The notes beneath the pieces were generated by a model. It was not told the DNA's origin. It saw only the letters and a program-made list of their open reading frames with translations, and ran no database searches. Both the position numbers and the translations under genes were made by a program. Shown piece by piece: positions 8,452 through 14,960 of a stretch of 15,028 nucleotides of DNA. Position 1 is the stretch's first letter. Every line of letters starts with the position of its first letter. The DNA is from an uncultured Porphyromonas sp. GTDB taxonomy: Bacteria > Bacteroidota > Bacteroidia > Bacteroidales > Porphyromonadaceae. Location: positions 1-15,028 of the forward strand of contig NZ_CAJPPN010000055.1 of NCBI RefSeq assembly GCF_905372525.1, read 5' to 3'.

Positions 8452-9011
8452 TGAGCAATACGGCAAGTCTAAAGAACGAATATAAGGAACGCATCGTACC
8501 CATCCTCATCGAGCAGTTTGGGTACAAGTCCCGCATGCAGGTGCCTGTCCTCAAGAAGATCGTCATCAACCAGGGTCTCGGTATCGCTACTGCCGATAAG
8601 AAGATTATCGATGTAGCTATCGCCGAACTCACTGCCATCACTGGGCAGAAGGCTGTAGCAACGGTCTCCAAGAAGGATATCTCCAACTTCAAGCTTCGTA
8701 AGAAGATGCCTATCGGTGTCATGGTGACGCTGCGCCGCGAGCAGATGTACGAGTTCCTCGAGCGTCTGATCCGCATCGCTCTGCCTCGTATCCGTGACTT
8801 CAAGGGAATCGAAAGCAAGTTCGATGGCCGTGGGAACTATACCCTCGGTATCAGCGAGCAGATCATCTTCCCCGAGATCAACCTCGATGGCATCACGAAG
8901 ATCCTGGGAATGAACATCACGTTCGTTACCTCGGCTGAGTCTGACGAAGAGGGCTACGCTCTACTCAAGGAGTTTGGTCTTCCATTCAAGAACGCTAAGA
9001 AAGGCAACTAA
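8451..9011 (+). CDS. rplE: 50S ribosomal protein L5
   Basis: L5 binds 5S rRNA and, with L18, anchors it in the central protuberance, where it also touches P-site tRNA and S13. The 186-aa protein contains VPVLKKIVINQGLGIA (about 27-42), the family signature region, then ITGQKAVATVSKKDISNFKLRKKMPIGVMVTLRR and GRGNYTLGISEQIIFPEI (about 124-141). Length is close to the 179 aa of E. coli. The ATG overlaps the rplX stop by one base behind a strong AGGAG site, which fixes the start. rpsN follows after 6 nt. Confidence 0.97.
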   Translation: MSNTASLKNEYKERIVPILIEQFGYKSRMQVPVLKKIVINQGLGIATADKKIIDVAIAELTAITGQKAVATVSKKDISNFKLRKKMPIGVMVTLRREQMYEFLERLIRIALPRIRDFKGIESKFDGRGNYTLGISEQIIFPEINLDGITKILGMNITFVTSAESDEEGYALLKEFGLPFKNAKKGN

Positions 9012-9017
9012 GATACT

Positions 9018-9287
9018 ATGGCAAAGGAATCAATGAAGGCACGCGAAGTAAAGCGTGCAAAGCTCGTCGCTAAGTATGCTGCCAAGCGTGCTCAGCTCAA
9101 GGCTGAGGGGAACTACGAAGCACTACAGGCTCTGCCTCGCAATGCTTCTCCCGTACGCCTGCACAACCGCTGCAGCATGACGGGGCGTCCTAAGGGCTAT
9201 ATGCGTCAGTTCGGCATTTCTCGTATCCAGTTCCGTGAGATGGCATCTGCCGGTCTCATCCCTGGTGTGAAGAAGGCCAGCTGGTAG
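9018..9287 (+). CDS. rpsN: 30S ribosomal protein S14, zinc-independent form
   Basis: S14 is a late-assembling 30S head protein beside S3, S10 and S19. The 89-aa product belongs to the long, zinc-free (C-minus) type. It has one cysteine in RCSMTGRPKGYMRQFGISR (51-69) and lacks the paired CxxC motifs of the 61-aa zinc-binding form. The C-terminus GLIPGVKKASW is complete. It is the last gene of the run. In most bacteria rpsH follows within a few tens of bases. Here no rpsH start can be found, and hairpins with a T-tract come instead. Confidence 0.97.
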   Translation: MAKESMKAREVKRAKLVAKYAAKRAQLKAEGNYEALQALPRNASPVRLHNRCSMTGRPKGYMRQFGISRIQFREMASAGLIPGVKKASW

Positions 9288-9298
9288 TCACATCCTCA

Positions 9299-9324
9299 CC
9301 GTAGGGGCACCCTAGTCCCTGCGG
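9299..9324 (+). other. Small hairpin just after rpsN
   Basis: CCGTAGGG (9299-9306) can pair with CCCTGCGG (9317-9324), eight pairs including one G-U, over a 10-nt loop. It lies 11 nt after the rpsN stop and 4 nt before the main terminator stem. It has no T-tract. It could protect the 3' end of the mRNA after processing or simply be part of the terminator region. Confidence 0.45.
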
Positions 9325-9328
9325 TCCC

Positions 9329-9377
9329 ATTCACCACATCGCACCTCGCACAGGGTACGATGTGGTGAATTGTTTTT
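9329..9377 (+). terminator. Rho-independent terminator of the ribosomal operon
   Basis: ATTCACCACATCG (9329-9341) and CGATGTGGTGAAT (9358-9370) form a perfect 13-bp stem. Within the 16-nt loop ACC (9343-9345) can also pair with GGT (9354-9356). The stem is followed directly by TGTTTTT (9371-9377). On the other strand no T-tract follows, so the element acts on plus-strand transcripts. It lies 41 nt after the rpsN stop. That indicates transcription is meant to end after rpsN rather than continue into the rest of a spc operon. Confidence 0.88.
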
Positions 9378-9699
9378 GAGGGGAGACAACCCTTCCCACT
9401 GAAGCAGTCCCCTATACCAAATCCAAATACGCACAGACCCTCTTCCCTCAGGGTATAAATATACGCTACTAATGGATAGCTCCTTCATTCTGGAGTGTGA
9501 GAGGTATCCTGATATACTGGCTTCCTATACGAACGATACAGACGATTGACTAAGAAGGCGAGGATAGCCTATACTCGACGTAGACGGAGGAGCTCCTGAG
9601 GGGATTCTTATTCAGAGAGGCCAGAGGATGAGGGTAAGATCCCAAAGAAATCATGGGGTATGTGCCCGGCCTTGTAGGTAAGGCGACGTAGATCCCCTA
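9378..9699. other. Intergenic stretch without a supportable gene
   Basis: About 320 bp lie between the two convergent terminators. I found no trace of rpsH or other spc genes, no transfer RNA and no insertion-sequence ends. The longest plausible reading I noticed is a 25-codon frame starting ATG at 9472 and ending TGA at 9549, with no family resemblance. An imperfect inverted repeat pairs GGGATTCTTA (9601-9610) with TAAGATCCC (9635-9643), with one bulged base and a 24-nt loop. An AT-rich patch (GGTATAAATATAC, 9452-9464) stands out from the surroundings, but I cannot assign a function. Confidence 0.5.
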
Positions 9700-9747
9700 C
9701 AAACAAACACAGAGCCCCTAGCTCCACTCGGAGCTAGGGGCTCTGTG
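9700..9747 (-). terminator. Rho-independent terminator of the susCD operon
   Basis: CACAGAGCCCCTAGCTCC (9708-9725) and its exact complement GGAGCTAGGGGCTCTGTG (9730-9747) form an 18-bp perfect GC-rich stem with a 4-nt loop. Read on the minus strand the stem is followed by TTTGTTTGT (plus 9699-9707), a fair T-tract. On the plus strand no T-tract follows. It begins 23 nt downstream of the susD stop, the expected place for the end of the minus-strand unit. Confidence 0.88.
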
Positions 9748-9753
9748 CTGTAT

Positions 9754-9778
9754 GCTACTAGCTGGAGGGGCTAGTAGC
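9754..9778 (-). other. Hairpin spanning the susD stop codon
   Basis: GCTACTAGC (9754-9762) and GCTAGTAGC (9770-9778) form a perfect 9-bp stem with a 7-nt loop. The susD stop codon (9771-9773 on the minus strand) lies in one arm. With the terminator stem just downstream it gives two tandem hairpins at the 3' end of the transcript. It may stabilise the mRNA end or be incidental. Confidence 0.5.
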
Positions 9779-11417
9779 CGGGGTTATTGCGCCCGAAGTG
9801 GGGGTTGCGGTCAAGTACCCACTGCGGGATCGGTAGGTAGCGGAAGTGTGGACGGAAGGTGCGACTCTCTACCAGCTTGGCACTAGCCGGAGCACTGGGG
9901 TTGATCGTGGCTCGTGTCTCGGGGTCTGAACCTGCGGGATTGACCGTGCCGACCATGCGCTCTAGCGGGCCATTGAGGACAGTCTCGGCGAGCATCTTGC
10001 CGTCAGTGCCCTTCCAGCGGAGGATGTCGGCACGACGAAGGCCTTCGCCTGCGAACTCTACCGCACGCTCCCGATGGATCAGCTCACGGAGCTTCTCCTT
10101 GGTCGCATACTTGGCTTGGTCTACGACGGGCATCCCTGCACGCTGGCGCACGAGGTTGATCTTGGCGTAGACGTCTGCCGAGGGGCCGTGTAGCTCGTTC
10201 TCGGCCTCAGCGTAGGAGAGGAGCACCTCAGCGTAGCGGAAGACGATGGGGCTAGCGTTCGTCGCCCACATATCGGCATACTGGTTGGCTGGGTAGGTGT
10301 ACTTATTCCAGGTGAGTCCCGTCTTGGAGCTGTTGTTGGCACTCTCGGGGAAGTCCTCGTTCTTCTTTCCCCCGGGGAGAGTCTGGTCGAGGGAGTTGTA
10401 GATAGCGGTCTTCCCCTCGGGGGTGATGTAGTTCGCTCCTGGGAAGCAAATGGTCATCCCGAGGCGAGGGTCACGATCCTTGAAGGGGTGGGTAGGGTCG
10501 TAGCCCGAGCCTGCCTCGTCTGTGGTCAGGCCACTCTTCATCTCGTAGGTATTGACGAGGTTGGCCGTGGGGACCATGGACGACCATCCCCCGACCGAGT
10601 TATTGAGCATCGAGCCGATGGAGGTATCGAGGGGCTTGACCGTCTCTAGGTACTGGACGGCGGCGATGATCTCAGGGGAGCCTTGGCCCGCTACGGTGAA
10701 GAGCTTCTGATAGCTGGGCTCTAGGCTGTAGATGCCGAGGCTGATGATCTCCTGAGCCTTGTCCTTGGCCAGCTGCCAGTCGCCATAGTAGAGAGCCTCA
10801 CGCATCCGTAGTGCTAGGGCTGCGCCCTTGCCGAGTCGGCCACGGGGGACAGAGGTCTGTAGGTCGGGGATCGCCTCGTCGAGGTCCTTGGCGATGTAGG
10901 TGCGTATCTCGGCCTCGCTCTTGCGGGGGAGGCGGGCTTCGTCGGCATTCTGTGGGAGGTCAATGATGGGCACACCACCGTAGAGGAAGTTCATCGTGAA
11001 GTACTGGTAGGCACGGATGACCTTGGCCTCGGCGATGATCCGCTTCTTCTGAGCCTCGGGGATAGAGGGGATCTGCTCGATCTGCTTCAGTAGGAGGTTA
11101 CAGCGACCGATGATTGCGTAGCCGTAGAAGGAGGCGCCGGGGTTGCTGGGGCTCATCGTACCATTACCGATAGCTCTAAAGCCCTCATGAGTATGGAAGC
11201 TGAAGCCGAAGTCCGATAGACAGTCCATGTAGAGGATTGTCGATCCACTCTCCCAGCCGTCGTAGCAGCCGACGAGGAACTTCTCTGCGTCCTCTGCGGT
11301 CTTCCAGGTAGTCTTCTGCGAGAGCTGGCTACGGGGTGCTGTGTCGAGGAAGCCAGAGCAGGAGACGCTACCAGCGGTCAGCAGACCAGCTAGTAGGTAC
11401 TTATATAGATTGTTCAT
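9771..11417 (-). CDS. SusD/RagB-family surface lipoprotein
   Basis: SusD-type proteins sit on the outer face of the outer membrane as the hinged lid of a SusC transporter and capture glycans or peptides. With the start at 11417 the protein is 548 aa: MNNLYKYLLAGLLTAGSVSC gives a short signal peptide ending at a lipidation Cys (residue 20). An ATG at 11442-11444 is also in frame, but it would add nine residues before the signal peptide and overlap susC. Family features follow in order: the helical TPR-like part with AEAKVIRAYQYFTMNFLYGGVPI (129-151), FRYAEVLLSYAEAENEL (393-409), NLVRQRAGMP (421-430), ERAVEFAGEGLRRADILRWK (450-469), and the typical end FRYLPIPQWVLDRNPHFGRNNPGY. It lies 13 nt after the susC stop and is surely co-transcribed. 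The fold does not reveal the ligand. RagB of P. gingivalis, a relative by family, handles peptides. Confidence 0.93.
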   Translation of the reverse strand: MNNLYKYLLAGLLTAGSVSCSGFLDTAPRSQLSQKTTWKTAEDAEKFLVGCYDGWESGSTILYMDCLSDFGFSFHTHEGFRAIGNGTMSPSNPGASFYGYAIIGRCNLLLKQIEQIPSIPEAQKKRIIAEAKVIRAYQYFTMNFLYGGVPIIDLPQNADEARLPRKSEAEIRTYIAKDLDEAIPDLQTSVPRGRLGKGAALALRMREALYYGDWQLAKDKAQEIISLGIYSLEPSYQKLFTVAGQGSPEIIAAVQYLETVKPLDTSIGSMLNNSVGGWSSMVPTANLVNTYEMKSGLTTDEAGSGYDPTHPFKDRDPRLGMTICFPGANYITPEGKTAIYNSLDQTLPGGKKNEDFPESANNSSKTGLTWNKYTYPANQYADMWATNASPIVFRYAEVLLSYAEAENELHGPSADVYAKINLVRQRAGMPVVDQAKYATKEKLRELIHRERAVEFAGEGLRRADILRWKGTDGKMLAETVLNGPLERMVGTVNPAGSDPETRATINPSAPASAKLVESRTFRPHFRYLPIPQWVLDRNPHFGRNNPGY

Positions 11418-11430
11418 GATCGTAGTCACA

Positions 11431-14400
11431 TTAGAAGGATACATTCAGCCCCAGGGAGTGCGTGCGCAGTAGGGGGTAGGAGGAGAGTCGTTGGCTGGTC
11501 GCCTCGGGGTCGATGTTGCCACGCATGTTGTCCAGCGTCAGGAGGTTCTCGGCCGAGTAGTACACACGGGCGGAGGATACGCCGAGGCTCGCTAGGAGGC
11601 TCTTGGGCAGGGTGTAGCCTAGCTGGAGGTTCTTCAGACGAAGGTAGTGCGTGTTCTGTAGCCAGAAGGTCGAACTGACCTCATTGTGGCTAGCCTGCCC
11701 GCTGAGGTAGGTCCTGGGCATCGTGCCCGAGGGGTTCTCTGGGCTCCAAGCCTTGCGCCACTCCGTAGAGGGGTGTCCCGTGTCGCCAGCGAAGGTCCCG
11801 AAGACCTCGGGGCTGTAGAGGCGGGAGGCAGCTGCGATACCGCTAAACATCGCCGAGAGGTCGAAGGAGCGCCAGCCGAGGTTGAAGTTCAGTGCGAACG
11901 TATAGGCTGGCTCTACGGGGTTCGTGTAGACACGGTCCTTGCCGTCGATCTTGCCGTCGCCATTGACGTCGACGTAGCGAATATCCCCAGCCTGGGGACG
12001 AGAGCCGAATGGGGTGCCATACTTGGCGACGAACTCGTCAGCCTCGGCCTTGCTACGGAAGAGGCCGTTAGCCTTGTAGAGGTAGTAGGTCTCGAAGGGA
12101 TGTCCGACGGCATTGCGTGTACCGGCAGTGCCGTTCATGTACTCGTTCGCACCGAGGCTGAGGATCTTATTCTTGTTGTAGGTGAAGTTACCGCCTACAC
12201 CGAGTGTCCAGTCTCCGATGGTCGTCTGATAGTTCAGTGCGACCTCCACACCTCTATTCTCCATCGAACCGACATTAGCGTGGTAGGGCTTGAGGGGGAA
12301 CTCGGAGGGCACATCCACCTTCATGAGGATATCGGTCGTCTTACGGGTATAGAGGTCGATCGACCCAGTCAGTCGCCCAGCGAAGAAGCCGAAGTCTAGC
12401 CCGACGCCGACGTTACGGCTCTTCTCCCAGCTGATGTTGTTTAGCTTGAGGTCGGTCTGAGCATAGCCCGGTGTCAGAGTGCCACCGAAGGGATAGGTCG
12501 CCCCGATGTTGTAGGTGTTGAGGGCAGGGTAGTAGTCGTTCAGAGCCTCTTGGTTCCCTAGGAGCCCCCACGAGGCACGTACCTTGAGGTCGCTCAGGAC
12601 GGGGAAGAGGGGCTGCATGAACTCTTCCTTGGAGAGACGCCAGGCAGCGGAGAAGGAGGGGAAGTAACCCCAGCGGTAGCCATCGGCGAAGCGGGAGGAG
12701 GCATCCGCACGGAAGTTAGCCTCCAGGAGGTACTTGCCCTCGAAGTCGTAGTTCAGACGTCCGAACCAGGAGAGCATACGTAGCTGTCCGGTCGTCCCTT
12801 CGTTCTGCTGAGTCGAGGAGGAGCCTGCGCTGAGGTCGGTGAGGTCGTTCGTGGGGAAGTTCTTGCGCTTGCCCTGCATGAATTGGGTCTGGAAGTCCTC
12901 AGCGTGCCACCCGAGGAGTGCCTTGAGGTGGTGCTTGCCGAAGCTCTTGGTGTAGTTGGCCAGAGCGTCGAGGTTGGCACGAGTCCAGAGGTAGTACCGC
13001 TCATCGAGGTTGTTGGGCGAGGTCACCTTGTGACTATTGTACTTGATGAAGGGGACGAAGGCCTTGTAGTGCTGGAGGCTGGCGACATAGGCGACGTTGG
13101 CCGTGAGGGTCAGCCCCTCTAGGACGTGGAGGTCGATACCTCCAGTGGCGGAGATATTGTGGTTATCTCGGTCGATCGTCTGCCCAGAGTCGAGCCACGC
13201 TAGAGGGTTACCATCGCCCGTCGTCCCCCAGCTCTTGCCGTCCTTGCTACGCCCGAGGATCCAGGGGGCGGTGATGTTCAGCTGTCGGATGATCTGGTCT
13301 GACCCTCCCGAGACGTAGGCGTTGTTGGGGTCAGCGTACTTGTTCTTGATGTAGGAGAGACCGAGGCGAGCCGTGATGAGGCGGCTGAGGTTGAGGTCGA
13401 GGTTGGTACGAGCGTTGAACTGGTTACGCTTGGCATTGGGGAGGATCCCCGTCTGCCCTAGGTAGCCGACCGAGGCCATGTAGCGCACCTGCTCTGAGCC
13501 CCCGCTGACGTTGACGTTGTGATGCTGGGTGAGGGCGGTGCGGAAGGCCAGTGCGTACCAGTCCGTATTGGGGTGTCCCTCGGGGTCGCTACCGTCCTTG
13601 AACTTCCGGAGGTCATCGTCCGAGAAGCGTGGAGCCTTCCCCGCGGCCTGCATGACCTTGTTGTAGAGCGAGGCATACTCGTAGGAGTCCATACGCTCCA
13701 TCAGTCGGGTCGCACTCTGCATCCCGACGCTCCCAGAGTAGCTGACACGGGCCTTGCCGGACTTCCCTCGCTTGGTCGTGATGAGAATGACCCCGTTGGC
13801 GGCCTTGGAGCCGTAGATGGCAGCGGAGGCAGCATCCTTGAGTACCGAGATGCTCTCGATGTCGCTTGGGTCGAGCATGTTGAGCGTCCCCGACTCGAGT
13901 CCGTCGATGAGGATATAGGGATTTGCGTTGTTCAGGGTACCTGTGCCTCGGATACGGAGCTTACCGCCGTCGAGCCCTGGGGCTCCGTTGGTGGCGGTGA
14001 CGGTGAGCCCGGGGATGAGCCCCTGCAGACCGTTGCTGAGGTTCTGTATCGGGCGGGCTTGTATCTGCTTGAGGTCTAGGGCGGTGACGGAGCCCGAGAG
14101 GTTAACCTTCTTCTGTGTGCCGTAGCCCACGACGACGACATCGTCGAGGAGCTTAGCATCCTCCTTGAGGATGACCTTGAGCGGTGTCTGTCCAGCTACG
14201 GATACTTCCCGTGTTTCGTAGCCGACGCAGCTGATGCGTAGGATCGCATCCTTTTGTACACCCGAGAGGGTGAATGCGCCACTGACGTCTGTGGTGACAC
14301 CCTTTGAGGGAGTCTTCTTTAGCACGACAGAGGCACCGACGATAGGCTCGTCCTTGGTGTCCACGACGGTGCCGTGGATGGTCAGCCCCTGTGCCATGAG

Positions 14401-14475
14401 CTGAGGGGCTAGATAGGTCGCTAGGATCAGTAGCCAACTGAGCCAGAGAGACCTAAGGGTGAATGTTTTCTTCAT
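11431..14475 (-). CDS. SusC/RagA-family TonB-dependent outer-membrane transporter
   Basis: This is the channel partner of the adjacent SusD-type lipoprotein. It imports ligands across the outer membrane using TonB-ExbBD energy. The 1014-aa protein starts with a signal peptide (about 1-29: basic MKKTFTLRS, hydrophobic core, cleavage near LMAQG). Next is a carboxypeptidase-regulatory-like beta-sandwich (about 31-103, with GTVVDTKDEPIVGASVVLK), a TonB-box-like DDVVVVGYG (111-119), and the plug with LRIRGTGTLNNANPYILIDG (173-192) and DAASAAIYGSKAANGVILITTK (214-235). The beta-barrel follows to the C-terminal Phe (GLNVSF). A DVNGDGKIDGKD element, common in SusC proteins, occurs late in the barrel. 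Length matches the family (about 1000 aa) and no frameshift is seen. No glycoside hydrolase, protease, sensor or anti-sigma gene accompanies the pair here, so substrate and regulation cannot be assigned. Confidence 0.95.
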   Translation of the reverse strand: MKKTFTLRSLWLSWLLILATYLAPQLMAQGLTIHGTVVDTKDEPIVGASVVLKKTPSKGVTTDVSGAFTLSGVQKDAILRISCVGYETREVSVAGQTPLKVILKEDAKLLDDVVVVGYGTQKKVNLSGSVTALDLKQIQARPIQNLSNGLQGLIPGLTVTATNGAPGLDGGKLRIRGTGTLNNANPYILIDGLESGTLNMLDPSDIESISVLKDAASAAIYGSKAANGVILITTKRGKSGKARVSYSGSVGMQSATRLMERMDSYEYASLYNKVMQAAGKAPRFSDDDLRKFKDGSDPEGHPNTDWYALAFRTALTQHHNVNVSGGSEQVRYMASVGYLGQTGILPNAKRNQFNARTNLDLNLSRLITARLGLSYIKNKYADPNNAYVSGGSDQIIRQLNITAPWILGRSKDGKSWGTTGDGNPLAWLDSGQTIDRDNHNISATGGIDLHVLEGLTLTANVAYVASLQHYKAFVPFIKYNSHKVTSPNNLDERYYLWTRANLDALANYTKSFGKHHLKALLGWHAEDFQTQFMQGKRKNFPTNDLTDLSAGSSSTQQNEGTTGQLRMLSWFGRLNYDFEGKYLLEANFRADASSRFADGYRWGYFPSFSAAWRLSKEEFMQPLFPVLSDLKVRASWGLLGNQEALNDYYPALNTYNIGATYPFGGTLTPGYAQTDLKLNNISWEKSRNVGVGLDFGFFAGRLTGSIDLYTRKTTDILMKVDVPSEFPLKPYHANVGSMENRGVEVALNYQTTIGDWTLGVGGNFTYNKNKILSLGANEYMNGTAGTRNAVGHPFETYYLYKANGLFRSKAEADEFVAKYGTPFGSRPQAGDIRYVDVNGDGKIDGKDRVYTNPVEPAYTFALNFNLGWRSFDLSAMFSGIAAASRLYSPEVFGTFAGDTGHPSTEWRKAWSPENPSGTMPRTYLSGQASHNEVSSTFWLQNTHYLRLKNLQLGYTLPKSLLASLGVSSARVYYSAENLLTLDNMRGNIDPEATSQRLSSYPLLRTHSLGLNVSF

Positions 14476-14627
14476 ACACTTGTGTCTTGTGAATTTGAAT
14501 AGTGGTATCTCTACATGCCACTCGGCTTCGGTGGCATGGTGTTCGCCCTCCTGGCGGCGTCATGAGTGGGGGCGGGTGATGCGCCTCTCGCTCGAGGCTC
14601 ATCGCGGTATCCTATCTGTCGTATTTC
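14476..14627 (-). promoter_or_regulatory. Probable long 5' leader of susC
   Basis: If transcription starts just after the -7 box at 14632-14639, the susC mRNA has an untranslated leader of about 150 nt. It contains several small stems (14514-14538, 14544-14556, 14583-14598) and an eight-codon ORF. The bases immediately before the susC ATG (CACAAGACACAAGTGT on the minus strand) show no Shine-Dalgarno match. Long structured leaders that are targets of post-transcriptional control are known for susC-type genes in Bacteroides. Whether this one works that way is inference. Confidence 0.4.
14511..14552 (-). promoter_or_regulatory. Leader mini-ORF with AGGAGG site and hairpin
   Basis: On the minus strand AGGAGG (14547-14552) stands 9 nt before an ATG (14535-14537) that opens MPPKPSGM and stops with TAG at 14511-14513, 35 nt before the susC start. 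The ORF runs through a hairpin with 8-bp arms CATGCCAC (14514-14521) and GTGGCATG (14531-14538). The AGGAGG lies mostly in the loop of a second 4-bp stem (14544-14547 with 14553-14556). A ribosome on the mini-ORF would open the hairpin, so attenuator-like control is possible but unproven. The arrangement could be chance. Confidence 0.3.
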
Positions 14628-14631
14628 GGCT

Positions 14632-14639
14632 CAAACTTA
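14632..14639 (-). promoter_or_regulatory. Bacteroidetes-type -7 box for susC
   Basis: On the minus strand the sequence reads TAAGTTTG, an exact fit to the Bacteroidetes -7 consensus TAnnTTTG for the primary sigma factor. It lies in the most AT-rich part of the upstream region. I see no clear TTTG -33 element at the expected distance (around 14657-14665), so the promoter may need an activator or use another sigma factor. Confidence 0.45.
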
Positions 14640-14846
14640 TAAAAAATACTAGACACTGCCTACAGCCCCTCCCGACGCACCAGGTGGCGATGTATGCCAC
14701 GCTCTCTACTCTTCCCTCCCTACTACTCTCGTGGGAGCCGCCCTTGCCCCGAGGGTGCGCCCCTAACCATATCTCTCGCTGTGCCTCGGCTTAGCCCCGG
14801 GAATGGTATCGTAGAGGGCTCCGTAGGGGAGATACTTAGAGCGAAG

Positions 14847-14912
14847 GAGTGTACACGCGTGTACACTGTTGTGTACACGTGGGTATACAGTTGTGTACAC
14901 GCGTGTACACTC
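14847..14912. repeat. Array of GTGTACAC palindromes in 22-bp units
   Basis: Exact GTGTACAC occurs at 14849, 14859, 14871, 14893 and 14903, and a two-mismatch copy GGGTATAC at 14881. Start-to-start distances alternate 10, 12, 10, 12, 10, so the array is three tandem units of 22 bp, each a pair of 8-mers (the last is trimmed to 20 bp). The first pair with its flanks, AGTGTACACGCGTGTACACT (14848-14867), is a perfect 20-bp palindrome. The outer 20 bases at each end (14847-14866 and 14893-14912) are exact reverse complements, so the whole 66 bp has dyad symmetry about 14879.5. It lies about 210 bp upstream of the putative susC -7 box. Multi-site operator binding is the likeliest use, but this is inferred from shape alone. 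Confidence 0.85.
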
Positions 14913-14952
14913 ATGCCTCCTAGATAGCAGACTAGAGGCCTGTCTCCAATAG

Positions 14953-14960
14953 GTGTACAC
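14953..14960. repeat. Isolated GTGTACAC copy beside the array
   Basis: A further exact GTGTACAC lies 42 bp beyond the end of the array, in AGGTGTACACTCG. It shares the trailing CTC of the last array unit (CACTC). I noticed no other exact copy elsewhere in the window, so its nearness suggests it belongs to the same system. Confidence 0.6.

Noticed and set aside
9472..9549. 25-codon ORF in the intergenic spacer
   Set aside because: It is very short, has no ribosome-binding site and no recognisable motif. It is kept only as a remark on the spacer.
11418..11444. Upstream ATG for susD at 11442-11444
   Set aside because: It would put nine polar residues (MYPSNVTTI) before a signal peptide that already has a normal start at 11417, and would overlap susC by 14 nt.
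11686..12399. Plus-strand 237-codon ORF antisense to susC
   Set aside because: It is a shadow frame of a clear SusC barrel in GC-rich DNA. It is valine- and glutamate-heavy, with no domain recognised.
13519..14079. Plus-strand 186-codon ORF antisense to the SusC plug
   Set aside because: It lies opposite the most conserved part of susC, whose coding constraint explains the open frame.
14459..14794. Plus-strand 111-codon ORF opposite the start of susC
   Set aside because: It begins inside the susC signal-peptide region in antisense and runs through the susC leader. Its composition is not protein-like.
14694..14927. Plus-strand 77-codon ORF across the palindrome array (and the minus-strand frames over it)
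   Set aside because: The peptide is made of V-Y-T steps produced by the DNA repeat. It has no family resemblance, no good start context and is open in several frames at once.
14847..14960. CRISPR-like array
   Set aside because: The units are contiguous 22-bp palindromic repeats with no unique spacers of about 30 bp, and no cas gene is present.
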